Assembly (NCBI GenBank): GCA_964517355.1
Contig: CAZFCK010000063.1
Span: 1 to 21,190, forward strand
Direction of reading: 5' to 3'
Length of the DNA: 21,190 nucleotides
Source: CAZFCK01 sp964517355
GTDB taxonomy: Bacteria > Desulfobacterota > Desulfovibrionia > Desulfovibrionales > Desulfovibrionaceae
The notes under the pieces are model-generated. The model made no database searches, was not told where the DNA came from, and was given only the letters and a program-made list of their open reading frames with translations. The position numbers were made by a program, and so were the translations under genes. Shown piece after piece: positions 1 to 8,664 of the stretch (positions within the stretch are counted from its first letter, which is position 1; every line of letters starts with the position of its first letter).

Positions 1-62
1 TTACGGATGGCGACAGCAACGCTAAGGGTTTCCCCCTCGCATATCCAGTGAATTAGTCAGCG
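1..62 (+). repeat. Right half of the 95-nt inverted-repeat family, cut by the window edge
   Basis: The first bases (ttacggatggcgacagc) match the right arm of the two full copies at 13493-13587 and 19662-19756. They are followed by a diverged version of the gttcccctctcgc arm, here tttccccctcgc. The left arm would lie before the window. The stretch after the arm resembles the degenerate copy near 13236-13285 more than the two full copies, so this is an older or different subfamily member. Confidence 0.7.
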
Positions 63-97
63 TTTCCTTAAATAACAAGAGTGAAATTGCCGTTTTT

Positions 98-166
98 CCG
101 GCGTCCAGGGGCCTCCCCTGGTCGTCGTGTGGGCGCGAAAGCCAGCGACTTTATTCTTTTTTTCTT
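98..166 (+). repeat. Double-hairpin dispersed repeat, copy 1
   Basis: This is nearly identical to 19557-19625. It begins with ccggcgtccagg and contains a perfect 7-bp hairpin, ccaggggcctcccctgg. A second GC-rich stem-loop follows (ggcgcgaaagcc here, a longer perfect stem in the other copy), then gactttat and a T-rich run. Similarity also extends about 20-30 bases to the left, starting at aacaagar. The hairpin plus T-run could act as a rho-independent terminator on the + strand, but its dispersal says repeat first. Confidence 0.75.
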
Positions 167-297
167 GAAATGGACCTCAACGAAGATAAAACTCATTCGG
201 AACATCGCTCCCGGAACTGACCATTTCTCAAAGGCCCCGGTAGCGGCAATTCCGGATTCCTTGTGGCGAACACCGCGCGCGACCAGGATTTTGTCAT

Positions 298-326
298 TTG
301 ATTTAATCCTGTATGTCACGTATAGA
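298..326 (+). promoter_or_regulatory. Possible sigma-70-type promoter for the addA-like gene
   Basis: TTGATT (298-303) and TATAGA (321-326) are separated by 17 bases and lie about 50 bases before the ATG at 377. Each hexamer matches the consensus at four of six positions. It is the best pair I could find by eye in the AT-rich leader, but remains a guess. Confidence 0.3.
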
Positions 327-376
327 CAAATTGCATACACACCTCTGTCACGCACCATTCCCGTTCAGGAGCCGAA

Positions 377-3300
377 ATGCTCGAAATAGTAAAGGCTGCA
401 GCCGGCGCAGGCAAAACATACTCCCTTGCGCAACGTTTTCTTCAACATCTGGCTCATGCAACGTATGATCCGCAGCTTGCCGATTATCATCCATGTGCCG
501 CCCCTAAACCGGTGCGACAATATGCCTGGCATGAAATAATGGCCATCACCTTCACCAACAAAGCCGCCGCTGAAATGCAACAGCGCGTGCTCGGCACGCT
601 CAAGCAACGCGCCCTGGGCCTGCCCAGCCAGGGATTGGGGGAGGGCATACCGCGGGCTCAGGCCCGCCGCTGGATCGACACAATTCTCATCCACATGGGC
701 AATCTCAATATCCGCACCATCGACAGCCTGCTGCACCAAATCCTGCACCTGGGCGCACTGCAGCTACAATTACCGCCCACTGTGGAACTTGAATTTGATG
801 ATGCGAACATTTTCGCTCCCCTTTATGCGGACTTCCTGGCCGCCGCGTCGCAAGGCGGAGAACCGCAACGCAGTCTTTTGGAAAACGCCTTGGACGCCGT
901 GCTGCATTTGAAAGGATGCGCGCAATTTTTGCCGAAACAATCCTTCGACGCAGCACTGCTCAACGTTTTCAAGCACCTGCTCACCCTGCCGCCGGACACG
1001 GAGTTTTCGGACGATCCCCAAACGCTGCAGCAAGCCATGGTGCGCGAATACACGCTCTTCCGGCAGGCAACGGCGGAGATGCGCCGTGTGGTCGAAGCGG
1101 ACAAGCTCAACGCGCAGAAGCATTTCGGCGCCTTCCTCCAAAAATGCGACGCGATACAGCTCTACGACAAACCGCCCCGCTCCGCGTACAGCTCCAAGGA
1201 ATCCCTGGAGCAATGCGTGCTCAAAGCCTCCATATCCCGCATTACGCCTGAAGCCGAAGACTGCTTTTCCCACTTCCTGCGCCGGTTTCAGCAATACGAC
1301 GCCCTTTGCCTGCCGTTGCGCACCGCGCAATACGTGGCGCACCTCGTCCGGCTGTGCCGGCATCTTCTTCGCAGACTGCCGGACCTGCAACGCCTGCACG
1401 GCCTCGTTCCCATGGGGCAATTGCCCCTCACATGCCGCCGTCTGCTCGCCGACGAATTCTGCTGCAACGAAGCCCTGTGCCGCATGGGCAACCGGCTCCT
1501 GCACCTGCTCATCGACGAATTTCAGGACACCAGCGGGCAACAATGGCACGCCCTGGAGCCCCTGGCCGAGGAGGCATTGTCCAAAGCCGGCAGCCTCTTC
1601 TATGTGGGTGACGTGAAGCAGGCCATCTACGGGTGGCGCGGGGGCGATCCGTCTCTTTTCGACACGGTGCCGCAGAAGCTCCACCAGCACCCTCAGAAGG
1701 AAAACCTGGCGTTCAACTGGCGCAGCAGTGAAGACATCGTGGCCTTTACCAACGACTTTTTCAGCCAGTTGCACGGCCAGGAATTCGCCGTGGAGGTGGC
1801 CGAGGCCATGTGCGGTCCTGACGCGCCTCCGGAAATTCCTCTCCAGTTCGCCAGGCGTCTGGCGGATGTCTACGGAGACGTGCGGCAGAAGGTTGCGCCC
1901 CATCATTGTGGATTACGCGGATTCGTGCATCTTGAAAACATCCGTGCGGACGACAAGGCCGCGCTGATGGACGCCGTGGGGCGGCGGCTCCAGGAAATTC
2001 TGCTCGACGAACTGCGTCTCACAAGCCAGGCCCCCCTCGCCCGCCCCAAAGACGTGGCCATACTCGTGCGCACCAACGGCCAGGCCGCCGAAGTGGCCAA
2101 ATGGTGTCTGGAATGGGGCGTCTACGTGGTCACGGAAAACAGCCTCATGCTGCGCGAACATCCGCTTATTCAACAGCTTGTCGCATTTCTCACCTTTTTG
2201 GACTACCCTGAGGACAACTTGGCCTTCTGGCAGTGCATTTCCGGAGAACACCTCTTTTTGGGGCAAAACGACCTCACTGCCGCAACGCTTCACAACTGGT
2301 TGAGCGAAAAGGGGGCCTCGCCGCTATACAAACGCTTTCAACGCGATTTTCCGGAGGCCTGGAACAGCGCTTTCGCTCCGCTCTTTTACCAGGCCGGATT
2401 CATGAGCGCCTACGACGTGCTCTGCGACCTGATATCGCGTTTCCGCCTGCTGCAACGCCACCCCCAGGACGAACTCTTCATCCGTCGCTTCCTGGAAACA
2501 GCCTACGCGGCGGAAGCCCAGGGCGCGCTCTCCCTGGCCTCCTTTCTGGAGTTGTGGACCGCTTCCGGGGACGAACATAAGGTTCCGCTGCCCGAGAATC
2601 TCGACGCCGTAAGGGTCATCACCATGCACAAGGCCAAAGGCCTTGAATTTCCCATCGTCATCGTGCCGTTCCATCATTCCAAAAGCTCGGGAAACGACGA
2701 CCTTGTCTCCTGGAACACTTTTCCCGACGCGCCCCCGGTGCTCACGCAGCTTTCACCGGGCCTTGGCGACGATTACTGGGAAAAACATCTGCCCGCATTG
2801 CTCGAAATAATCAACGTGCTCTACGTTTCCTGGACCCGCGCCGTCCGCGGGTTGTACTGCCTGATAACCACCACCCCGCAATACGAAACGTCCTCGCCCC
2901 TGCTCTGCGCCCTGCGCGTGCTACTGCGCGCATTTTCCCCGGAAGACCCGGACATGCCTGTGCATCGCGGGGTCACTCCCGAAGAGCTGGACCTGGGGCC
3001 TGAAGACCAGGACCAGGAACCCCTTGCGCGCGAACCATCGCTACTGGCCGCAGCGGGCGACGTGCCCATGCAGTGGCTCCCCGGCCTGAAAATTTTCCGG
3101 TCCGAACTGGAAGAAGAAAATTTCGAGGCGCGCAAACGCGGCACGTTGGCCCACCGCTGTCTGGAATACCTCGCCTGTACCCAGGCCCCGGACACGGACG
3201 TGGACAACGCCTTGCGCGCCGGATTGCGCGGATACGCAGACCCCCACGACCCGGCCGCCTTTGCCGCGGCGAACAAGGAACTGGAGTCGCAGATCCACGC

Positions 3301-3595
3301 CATGCTCTCCTGGGTGCGCACGCATCCGGAATTGGAACCTCTTCTCAAACAGGGGCGCGGTGAACAGGAACTCCTCGACATCGCAGGGAACATTTATCGC
3401 GTGGATCTGCTTGCCTGGACCACTGCCGGACCCGTGGCCGTCGAATACAAGACCGGTGGAGAAAAACCGGAGCATCGGCAACAATTGCGCAATTATCTGC
3501 AGCTGCTGCACGCCTTGCCGCGCAGTGAGGGCCACTCCCCCCGCGGTCTTCTGGTGTATCCCGACCTCCAACGCATCACACCCGTGGAAAACTGA
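377..3595 (+). CDS. addA: UvrD/Rep-family helicase with C-terminal PD-(D/E)XK nuclease (AddA/RecB-like)
   Basis: This 1072-residue protein is expected to unwind and degrade DNA ends at double-strand breaks and load recombinase, together with the next gene product. All superfamily-1 helicase motifs are visible: Walker A AGAGKT (K13), Ia TFTNKAAAEM, Walker B IDEFQDT (D380-E381), III GDVKQAIYGWRGGD (from 411), IV NWRSSEDI, V ITMHKAKGLEF (748-758) and VI YVSWTRA (816-822). The nuclease domain follows, with GTLAHR (H926), VDLLAW (D1010), EYK (E1023-K1025) and a downstream Q...NYLQLL. The start is fixed by AGGAG at 367-371, five bases before the ATG. The stop is two bases from the next ATG, so the two genes form an operon. 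It is slightly shorter than Firmicute AddA (about 1200). AddA rather than RecB is inferred from the AddB-like partner. Confidence 0.9.
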   Translation: MLEIVKAAAGAGKTYSLAQRFLQHLAHATYDPQLADYHPCAAPKPVRQYAWHEIMAITFTNKAAAEMQQRVLGTLKQRALGLPSQGLGEGIPRAQARRWIDTILIHMGNLNIRTIDSLLHQILHLGALQLQLPPTVELEFDDANIFAPLYADFLAAASQGGEPQRSLLENALDAVLHLKGCAQFLPKQSFDAALLNVFKHLLTLPPDTEFSDDPQTLQQAMVREYTLFRQATAEMRRVVEADKLNAQKHFGAFLQKCDAIQLYDKPPRSAYSSKESLEQCVLKASISRITPEAEDCFSHFLRRFQQYDALCLPLRTAQYVAHLVRLCRHLLRRLPDLQRLHGLVPMGQLPLTCRRLLADEFCCNEALCRMGNRLLHLLIDEFQDTSGQQWHALEPLAEEALSKAGSLFYVGDVKQAIYGWRGGDPSLFDTVPQKLHQHPQKENLAFNWRSSEDIVAFTNDFFSQLHGQEFAVEVAEAMCGPDAPPEIPLQFARRLADVYGDVRQKVAPHHCGLRGFVHLENIRADDKAALMDAVGRRLQEILLDELRLTSQAPLARPKDVAILVRTNGQAAEVAKWCLEWGVYVVTENSLMLREHPLIQQLVAFLTFLDYPEDNLAFWQCISGEHLFLGQNDLTAATLHNWLSEKGASPLYKRFQRDFPEAWNSAFAPLFYQAGFMSAYDVLCDLISRFRLLQRHPQDELFIRRFLETAYAAEAQGALSLASFLELWTASGDEHKVPLPENLDAVRVITMHKAKGLEFPIVIVPFHHSKSSGNDDLVSWNTFPDAPPVLTQLSPGLGDDYWEKHLPALLEIINVLYVSWTRAVRGLYCLITTTPQYETSSPLLCALRVLLRAFSPEDPDMPVHRGVTPEELDLGPEDQDQEPLAREPSLLAAAGDVPMQWLPGLKIFRSELEEENFEARKRGTLAHRCLEYLACTQAPDTDVDNALRAGLRGYADPHDPAAFAAANKELESQIHAMLSWVRTHPELEPLLKQGRGEQELLDIAGNIYRVDLLAWTTAGPVAVEYKTGGEKPEHRQQLRNYLQLLHALPRSEGHSPRGLLVYPDLQRITPVEN

Positions 3596-3597
3596 CC

Positions 3598-6500
3598 ATG
3601 CGTACCATACATGTAATACCCTGGAATTGCGACGCGTTCGCAGCCCTGACAAGGCTTGTGCACACCATTGACGCCTCCGCCGCGGCCGCAGGAGACCTGA
3701 GTGATTTCCTCTGCGTTTTCCCGCACCACCGCCCCGCCCGATATCTGCGCCGCAGTCTCTTTCTCGACCCGGAGCTGCCGAAACCCTGCCGCCCCCCGGA
3801 AATGGCGGCATCGGCGCAACTCTTCTCGCGTCTGCGCATCCGTTTGGAAAACGGACCCCTGGCGCACGCGCCGCATCACATTGCGGGGCGCCTGGACCGT
3901 GTGGAAGCGCTCATGCAGTGCATACGCGCCCTGCCGCAAAAGGATGGCGCGCCCTTGGCGGGTTTGCCGCTGCACGACCCCACGTTGTTCATCCCCTGGG
4001 GGCTGCGCCTGGAAGCGCTTTACGAGGAATGCGCCCGGCAAAGCGTCACCCCGAAAAACATCCTCTACACCGAAGAGCACGTGCAAGACTTTGCCGCCCG
4101 GCTTCTGGAACAGCTGGGAGACATCGGGGAGGCCTACGACGCCCTGCTCCTGGAACGCGGCTGGACCACTCCGGCCCGCGATGCGTTTCTTGTGGCGCAA
4201 AACAGCCAGGCGGCCTGCGAGGCGCTGGACGGCAAAAAGGTGATCATCGCCGGATTCCATGCCATGAGCGCTGTGGAGGAAAAGCTGTTCCATGAACTGT
4301 GGCGGCAAGGCGCGGCCATGGTGCTGCACAGCGACCCCGCGCTGGCGGCGAACGCCCCCGTACATTGGTCCTGCAAGGATCACGAGACCTTGTTGCGCAC
4401 ATGGGGCGCTCGCGCGGAACTGCTCTGTCCCGGCGGGGAAACAGCGGGCAACGCCCCCCCATCGATCCGCTATTTCGAAGGCTTCGACCTGCATTCCCAG
4501 TTGGACAATCTGCAACGCGAACTGCGTGCGCTTGCGGCCGATAATCAACGCGACATCGCCGTGGTCCTGCCCAATACGAACCTTTTGCTCCCCACTCTGC
4601 ACCATCTGCCGGAGCCTGAAGCCGCCAACGTCACCATGGGCTATCCCCTGGAGCGTTCGCCGCTTTCCAGGCTGGTGGACTGCATCTTGCGCTTGCAGGA
4701 AAACGCCCGGCAAGACGCTGGATATTATTGGAGAGATCTGGTGGAGTGCATCCGCCATCCCTATCTCAAAATGTTGACCCTACCTGCCGATGTGGCGCAA
4801 AGCGCCCCCAGTGGTGGGGAAGCCGGGTTGCGGTCGGCGTTTCACGCCCTGGAAAACGCGGTGCGCTCCGGGCAGGCGTATATGAATCCTATGCTCTGGG
4901 AACCGGTTGAAGAACACGGGGGCTGGCGGACTTTGGCCGGAGACGCCAGGCCCGAAGATGTGCGCCGTCTTTTCCGCGAGGTTCTCGAGGCCTGCCTCGA
5001 CCGCTGGCGGGAGGTGCGCAGTCTGGCGCAGGCGGCCGAAGCCCTGCAACATCTGTGCGATCTGCTGCGCACCTGCGGCGCTCCGCTCTGGAAACGCTTT
5101 CCCATCGACGCCGAATGCCTGCACCGCCTGCTCTACAACGTGATTCCCGCGTTGGGGCAAAGCAGTCTGGCCCGCGAGCCCTTGCCGCGGGAAACCGTGT
5201 TCGCCGTGCTGCGGCAGGAAATGCAGGATGAGCGCGTGCCTTTTGAAGCTGAAGACGCCGCCGGACTGCAATTGCTCGGCCTGATGGAAACCAGGCTGCT
5301 CCCCTTGGAAACCGTTGTCGTGCTCGACGCCACGGACGACGCCCTCCCCGGCCCTCCAGGCAATGACCCGCTCTTGCCCGACGGGTTGCGCCGTCTGATC
5401 GGGTTGCCGGACAGCCAGCAACGGGAGCGTGCGCTTGCGCACATCTTCTTCCGCCTGCTCCATGGCGCCCGCAACGTGGTGCTCATGTACCAATCCAGTA
5501 TGGAGAGCGGCAGTCTTTGGGATGAAAAACGCTTGCGCAGCCGTTTTGTGGAAGAACTCATCTGGCGTTATGAACAAAAGGCCGGGCGCGTGGTGCGCCC
5601 CGGCGAACCTCCCGTCATGAGCGTGTGCTACCCGGTGAGCGCGCCGCGACCCTGCCGGCGGAGCATCGCAAAGAGCCCGGCCATCCGGGCCTCCCTTGAT
5701 CAACTCCTGCACAAGGGGCTTTCGCCTTCATCCCTGGACGCCTATCTCTCCTGCCCGGCAAAATTCTATTACGAACGCATCTGCCGGCTCAAGCCGGCCC
5801 AGGAGGTTGTGGAAGACGGTGATCCTCTCGAAATCGGCGAGCTTGTGCATCTGGTGCTCGAAGAATACTTCAGGGACCGGCTGGGCGCCCCGCTGCATGG
5901 GGGCAATCTGGATCAAGACGCGCTGACCGCGCTGTATCTGGAGCGCTTGCGCCAGCGGGAGTTTTTCAACCGCATCCCCTATGACCAACGGCTCTTGCTG
6001 GAAAAGACTGGCCCCATTCTTCTGCGCGACTACCTGGCACACCTGCCGCCGACAACCGTTCTGGCGCTGGAGACCCCGTTGCAAGGTCGCCTGGATGTTC
6101 AGGGCCAAAGCGTGCGTCTGTGCGGCAAGGCGGATCGGGTGGACCAACGGGACGAGGGGCACGTGGTCCTGGACTACAAAACCGGATCTTTACGCCCGCC
6201 AGGTTCTGGATTCTGGAAAACCGCCCCATTATGGGAGCGCATGCGGCACTGGCCCGATTGCGAAGAGCCCAGCTCCCTACTTGCAAACGTCGCAACAGGA
6301 TTGCAAAGCGTGCAACTGCCTTTGTACTGTCTGCTTTACAAACAGCAGACGAATATTCTTCCCGGGAACGCGGCCCTGGTGGAACTCCGGAACAAGGGCA
6401 GAGAGCGTCCTCTCTTTGGCAAAACAATAGAGGAAGAGGAGCGGGATGCAATCATCCAGGAGCAGCTTCCCGCACTCCTGGAATTTCTCGTGCGTCACAT

Positions 6501-6600
6501 GCTGGAATGCCCCGCGTTCGCTCCCCGGGAAGACAAACATTGCCGGTGGTGCGATTACGCCGCCTGTTGCGTCGGCGCCGCGGCGGAAAGCATCACGTGA
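3598..6600 (+). CDS. addB: PD-(D/E)XK nuclease with Fe-S cluster motif (AddB-like)
   Basis: This 1000-residue protein is the likely second subunit of the AddAB-type helicase-nuclease. The C-terminal third carries the AddB/Cas4-type nuclease: SPSSLDAYLSCPAKFYY with the first cluster cysteine C719, GELVHLVLEEYF, GKADRVD (D846/D849), LDYKTG (D859, K861), QLPLYCLLY, and a terminal CRWCDYAACC supplying C982, C985 and C991 (C-x2-C-x5-C). Four such cysteines hold a 4Fe-4S cluster in AddB. The N-terminal region (FPHHRPARYLRR) sits where AddB has its helicase-like fold but shows no GxGKT, so ATP binding by this subunit is doubtful. The start is two bases after the addA stop, with a weak binding site, so translational coupling is likely. 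The 3' end overlaps the convergent membrane-protein gene by eight bases. Confidence 0.87.
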   Translation: MRTIHVIPWNCDAFAALTRLVHTIDASAAAAGDLSDFLCVFPHHRPARYLRRSLFLDPELPKPCRPPEMAASAQLFSRLRIRLENGPLAHAPHHIAGRLDRVEALMQCIRALPQKDGAPLAGLPLHDPTLFIPWGLRLEALYEECARQSVTPKNILYTEEHVQDFAARLLEQLGDIGEAYDALLLERGWTTPARDAFLVAQNSQAACEALDGKKVIIAGFHAMSAVEEKLFHELWRQGAAMVLHSDPALAANAPVHWSCKDHETLLRTWGARAELLCPGGETAGNAPPSIRYFEGFDLHSQLDNLQRELRALAADNQRDIAVVLPNTNLLLPTLHHLPEPEAANVTMGYPLERSPLSRLVDCILRLQENARQDAGYYWRDLVECIRHPYLKMLTLPADVAQSAPSGGEAGLRSAFHALENAVRSGQAYMNPMLWEPVEEHGGWRTLAGDARPEDVRRLFREVLEACLDRWREVRSLAQAAEALQHLCDLLRTCGAPLWKRFPIDAECLHRLLYNVIPALGQSSLAREPLPRETVFAVLRQEMQDERVPFEAEDAAGLQLLGLMETRLLPLETVVVLDATDDALPGPPGNDPLLPDGLRRLIGLPDSQQRERALAHIFFRLLHGARNVVLMYQSSMESGSLWDEKRLRSRFVEELIWRYEQKAGRVVRPGEPPVMSVCYPVSAPRPCRRSIAKSPAIRASLDQLLHKGLSPSSLDAYLSCPAKFYYERICRLKPAQEVVEDGDPLEIGELVHLVLEEYFRDRLGAPLHGGNLDQDALTALYLERLRQREFFNRIPYDQRLLLEKTGPILLRDYLAHLPPTTVLALETPLQGRLDVQGQSVRLCGKADRVDQRDEGHVVLDYKTGSLRPPGSGFWKTAPLWERMRHWPDCEEPSSLLANVATGLQSVQLPLYCLLYKQQTNILPGNAALVELRNKGRERPLFGKTIEEEERDAIIQEQLPALLEFLVRHMLECPAFAPREDKHCRWCDYAACCVGAAAESIT

Positions 6601-7582
6601 GAACGGTCAAATAAACCCCCATCCCCTGAAAATGCAGCGACAACCACATAAAACAAGCGCCAAGCACCACGGAGGGCTTATTGCGCAAGGGCGTAGCTCC
6701 GGCCTGCACCAGCCCCCAGCACAGACAGGCAAGCACCTGGCAGAGCAACCCCGTGGCGAAATAGATCACTTTCGGCTGCTGAAACTGCAGCGACCGCAAT
6801 TCAGGCAACAGGACAAAGGCCAGCCAGCCCCCCAGAAACAGGCACAGACTGCCCGAGACCAGAGCCCAGGATGCGGCCTTTTTCAGGGCAAAGTTGTAAT
6901 AGTCGCGGCCGAAATCCTCCTTATTGCGGCGTATCAGAAGATAGAACAATCCAATCCCCGCGCCGGCCGCCACGCACATGGCCAGGCATTCGGCCACAAG
7001 GGGAAGGAACGGCGACGTGAGTGTGAGGTTGGAAAACGAAGCCACAAAGGCTTCCGGAGACAAGTCCGCGCTGAACAGCTCGGGATTGTTCAAGCCGGTT
7101 CGCTTGGCCGCGAGAATGACCAGCAAGGCGAGCAGACAGAAAAAAACCGTGAGAACCCCCAAAAAGCTATGCGTTCCCTTGTGCTTGCGCATCGGCTTCC
7201 ATGTGAGCCAGTACAGCAGGAGAAAGATCAGCGCCAGGGCGTAGAGCCCCCCGCACAGCAGATTCAAGGGGCCGGCGAGTTCAAGGGAAAACGCGGGCAA
7301 AGGCAGATCCGGCTGTTTGAGGTACAACGCGACCCAGCCGCCGGCCCAGCTCATGAACCAGGTGCCCAGCGTAAAGGGAATGGTGCACAGGGCCAGAATG
7401 CCGGCCATGGCGATCAACTGTCCTCCCAGTTTATCCAGAAAAACACGTTTGCGGGCAATGGCCAGCCGCTCCCCGAGCAGCGCCAGCAGGGGGGCGCCGC
7501 CAGCGGCAAAAATACACAGCCCCAACAGGCTATAAAGCAGCATTATTCCGAAAAAACGCAAGGTAAGGGCATCGAAATTCAC
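6593..7582 (-). CDS. Uncharacterised integral membrane protein, about eight transmembrane helices
   Basis: I do not recognise this 329-residue protein. It is dominated by hydrophobic stretches at roughly 9-33, 52-78, 103-125, 140-158, 192-215, 235-262, 275-293 and 306-328, so it should sit in the inner membrane with about eight helices. Loops are short; basic patches (ERLAIARKR, KPMRKHK, RRNKEDFGRD) probably face the cytoplasm. No transporter, enzyme or haem-binding signature is obvious to me. The start is GTG at 7580-7582, supported by AAGGAG on the minus strand (7588-7593) five bases upstream. Its end overlaps the addB-like gene by eight bases in convergent orientation. The divergent neighbour is the cpoB-like gene, leaving a 235-bp shared promoter region. 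The reading frame is certain, the function unknown. Confidence 0.82.
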   Translation of the reverse strand: MNFDALTLRFFGIMLLYSLLGLCIFAAGGAPLLALLGERLAIARKRVFLDKLGGQLIAMAGILALCTIPFTLGTWFMSWAGGWVALYLKQPDLPLPAFSLELAGPLNLLCGGLYALALIFLLLYWLTWKPMRKHKGTHSFLGVLTVFFCLLALLVILAAKRTGLNNPELFSADLSPEAFVASFSNLTLTSPFLPLVAECLAMCVAAGAGIGLFYLLIRRNKEDFGRDYYNFALKKAASWALVSGSLCLFLGGWLAFVLLPELRSLQFQQPKVIYFATGLLCQVLACLCWGLVQAGATPLRNKPSVVLGACFMWLSLHFQGMGVYLTVLT

Positions 7583-7722
7583 AACGGCTCCTTGTATCTG
7601 CTGGAAAAAAATGGATGTTGCATAGTGTGTAAACGAATCCTACATGCCCGATTTTGCCCCGCAAAGCAACCAGGTGCTCTCTACCCTATGGAAAATGCAA
7701 CGATTCCTTGCGAATTAAGCAC

Positions 7723-7750
7723 TTGTAGCCTATTCTGCGGAATCAATAAT
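7723..7750 (+). promoter_or_regulatory. Possible promoter for the cpoB-dprA unit
   Basis: TTGTAG (7723-7728) and AATAAT (7745-7750) are separated by 16 bases in the AT-richer divergent intergenic region. They lie about 70 bases before the ATG at 7818. Found by eye only. Confidence 0.35.
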
Positions 7751-7817
7751 GGGGATGCGCGCCCCCAGTTCCGCCACTTTCCCATCTTGATGCGGTTTTT
7801 CGCCCGAGGAGACATGC

Positions 7818-8624
7818 ATGCCGCGCAACGCCATACTTTGTTTTGTATTATGCTGCCCCCTGCTCTGCCACTGCGCTCCACAGCAGGATGCGGCCATTCT
7901 CGCGCCCAGTACGGAATTTCGCATACGCAGTCTGGAAGCCAAATTTCTCGAGCTGGAGCAAAAACAGCAGGCCCTGGAAGTCATGGCCCGGGACCGTATT
8001 CAGGAACTGCAGCAATCGCTCGCCGTTGCGCAAGACGAAGTGGCGCAGCTCCGCGCCGTTCTCAGGGAAGACACGTATACGGAACCCCTCGCCCCTCCTC
8101 CCCCCCCACCCGCAAAACCAAGCAAGACAACGAAAGCGCCTGCGAAACGCGCTTCCAAGCCCGCTCCCAAAGCCGCTCCCAAGCCCGTGCCGGTGAAAGC
8201 CGCCCAATCCAAGCCGTCCGCTCCCGTGCCGCCCGCGAAAAAAAGCACGGACGGCATGACCCTCTACAAACAGGCCCTGGAGCACATCCAGGCCGGAGCG
8301 CCCGCCAAGGCCATCCCGCTGCTTCAGGAATTCGTCGCCCAAAACCCCTCGGACAATCTGACGCCGGACGCCTGGTTCTGGCTGGGGGAGTCCTATTATT
8401 TCCAGGGCGAATACGACCAGGCCATTCTGGCCTACAAAAATGTCGCGGGGCGTTTCCCCAACAACGCCAAGGCGCCGTCCGCCATGCTGAAAATCGGTTA
8501 CGCTTACGAAAAGCTACAGGATTTCAACAACGCCCGCTTCTATTTGCAAGCCCTGGCGGACGAATACCCGCAAAGCGAATCCGCCGCCCTGGCCAAACAG
8601 GCTTTGGGGCGGCTGGGCAACTGA
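7818..8624 (+). CDS. cpoB: Periplasmic coiled-coil/TPR protein, CpoB (YbgF)-like
   Basis: This 268-residue exported protein is probably the Tol-Pal-associated CpoB/YbgF, which links envelope constriction to peptidoglycan synthesis in well-studied bacteria. The N-terminus is a hydrophobic, Cys-rich export signal (LCFVLCCPLLCHC). The cysteine at 19 could be lipidated, but the lipobox is not canonical. A coiled coil follows at about 33-85 (LEAKFLELEQKQQALE), then a Pro/Ala/Lys-rich linker (about 90-143). The C-terminal TPR block (about 147-268) includes YKQALEHIQAG, AWFWLGESYYFQGEYDQAI and KIGYAYEKLQDFNNA, typical of YbgF. GAGGAG (7806-7811) lies six bases before the ATG; the nearby ATG at 7814 is out of frame. 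No tol or pal gene is in the window. It is followed 40 bases later by dprA, probably co-transcribed. Confidence 0.85.
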   Translation: MPRNAILCFVLCCPLLCHCAPQQDAAILAPSTEFRIRSLEAKFLELEQKQQALEVMARDRIQELQQSLAVAQDEVAQLRAVLREDTYTEPLAPPPPPPAKPSKTTKAPAKRASKPAPKAAPKPVPVKAAQSKPSAPVPPAKKSTDGMTLYKQALEHIQAGAPAKAIPLLQEFVAQNPSDNLTPDAWFWLGESYYFQGEYDQAILAYKNVAGRFPNNAKAPSAMLKIGYAYEKLQDFNNARFYLQALADEYPQSESAALAKQALGRLGN

Positions 8625-8664
8625 CGCCCAGGCGATTGCTAGCCGCGTACCGTGGAGGGGGGGC

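Larger units (their letters stand above)
1..376. other. Leader region without a gene: repeats then a possible promoter
   Basis: No convincing gene lies in this stretch. The left half is repeat sequence: half of the 95-nt inverted repeat and the double-hairpin element. The stretch from about 170 to 290 shows nothing I recognise. The last 90 bases are more AT-rich and hold a possible promoter and a clear ribosome binding site for the helicase gene. Short open frames on both strands cross the hairpins and are not credible proteins. Confidence 0.7.

Noticed and set aside
311..336. CRP/FNR-like operator (tgtatgtcacg, then gcatac) upstream of addA
   Set aside because: The half-sites do not fit the consensus spacing well and chance is likely in AT-rich DNA.
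81..389. 102-codon frame in the leader
   Set aside because: Its N-terminal part is the translated double-hairpin repeat, and it has no good binding site and no family features.
770..1906. Long minus-strand open frame opposite the helicase gene (and similar ones at 3493-4758 and 4780-5712)
   Set aside because: They lie fully opposite strongly supported genes, have low-complexity His/Arg/Gln-rich translations and no family motifs. They are by-products of GC-rich codon use.
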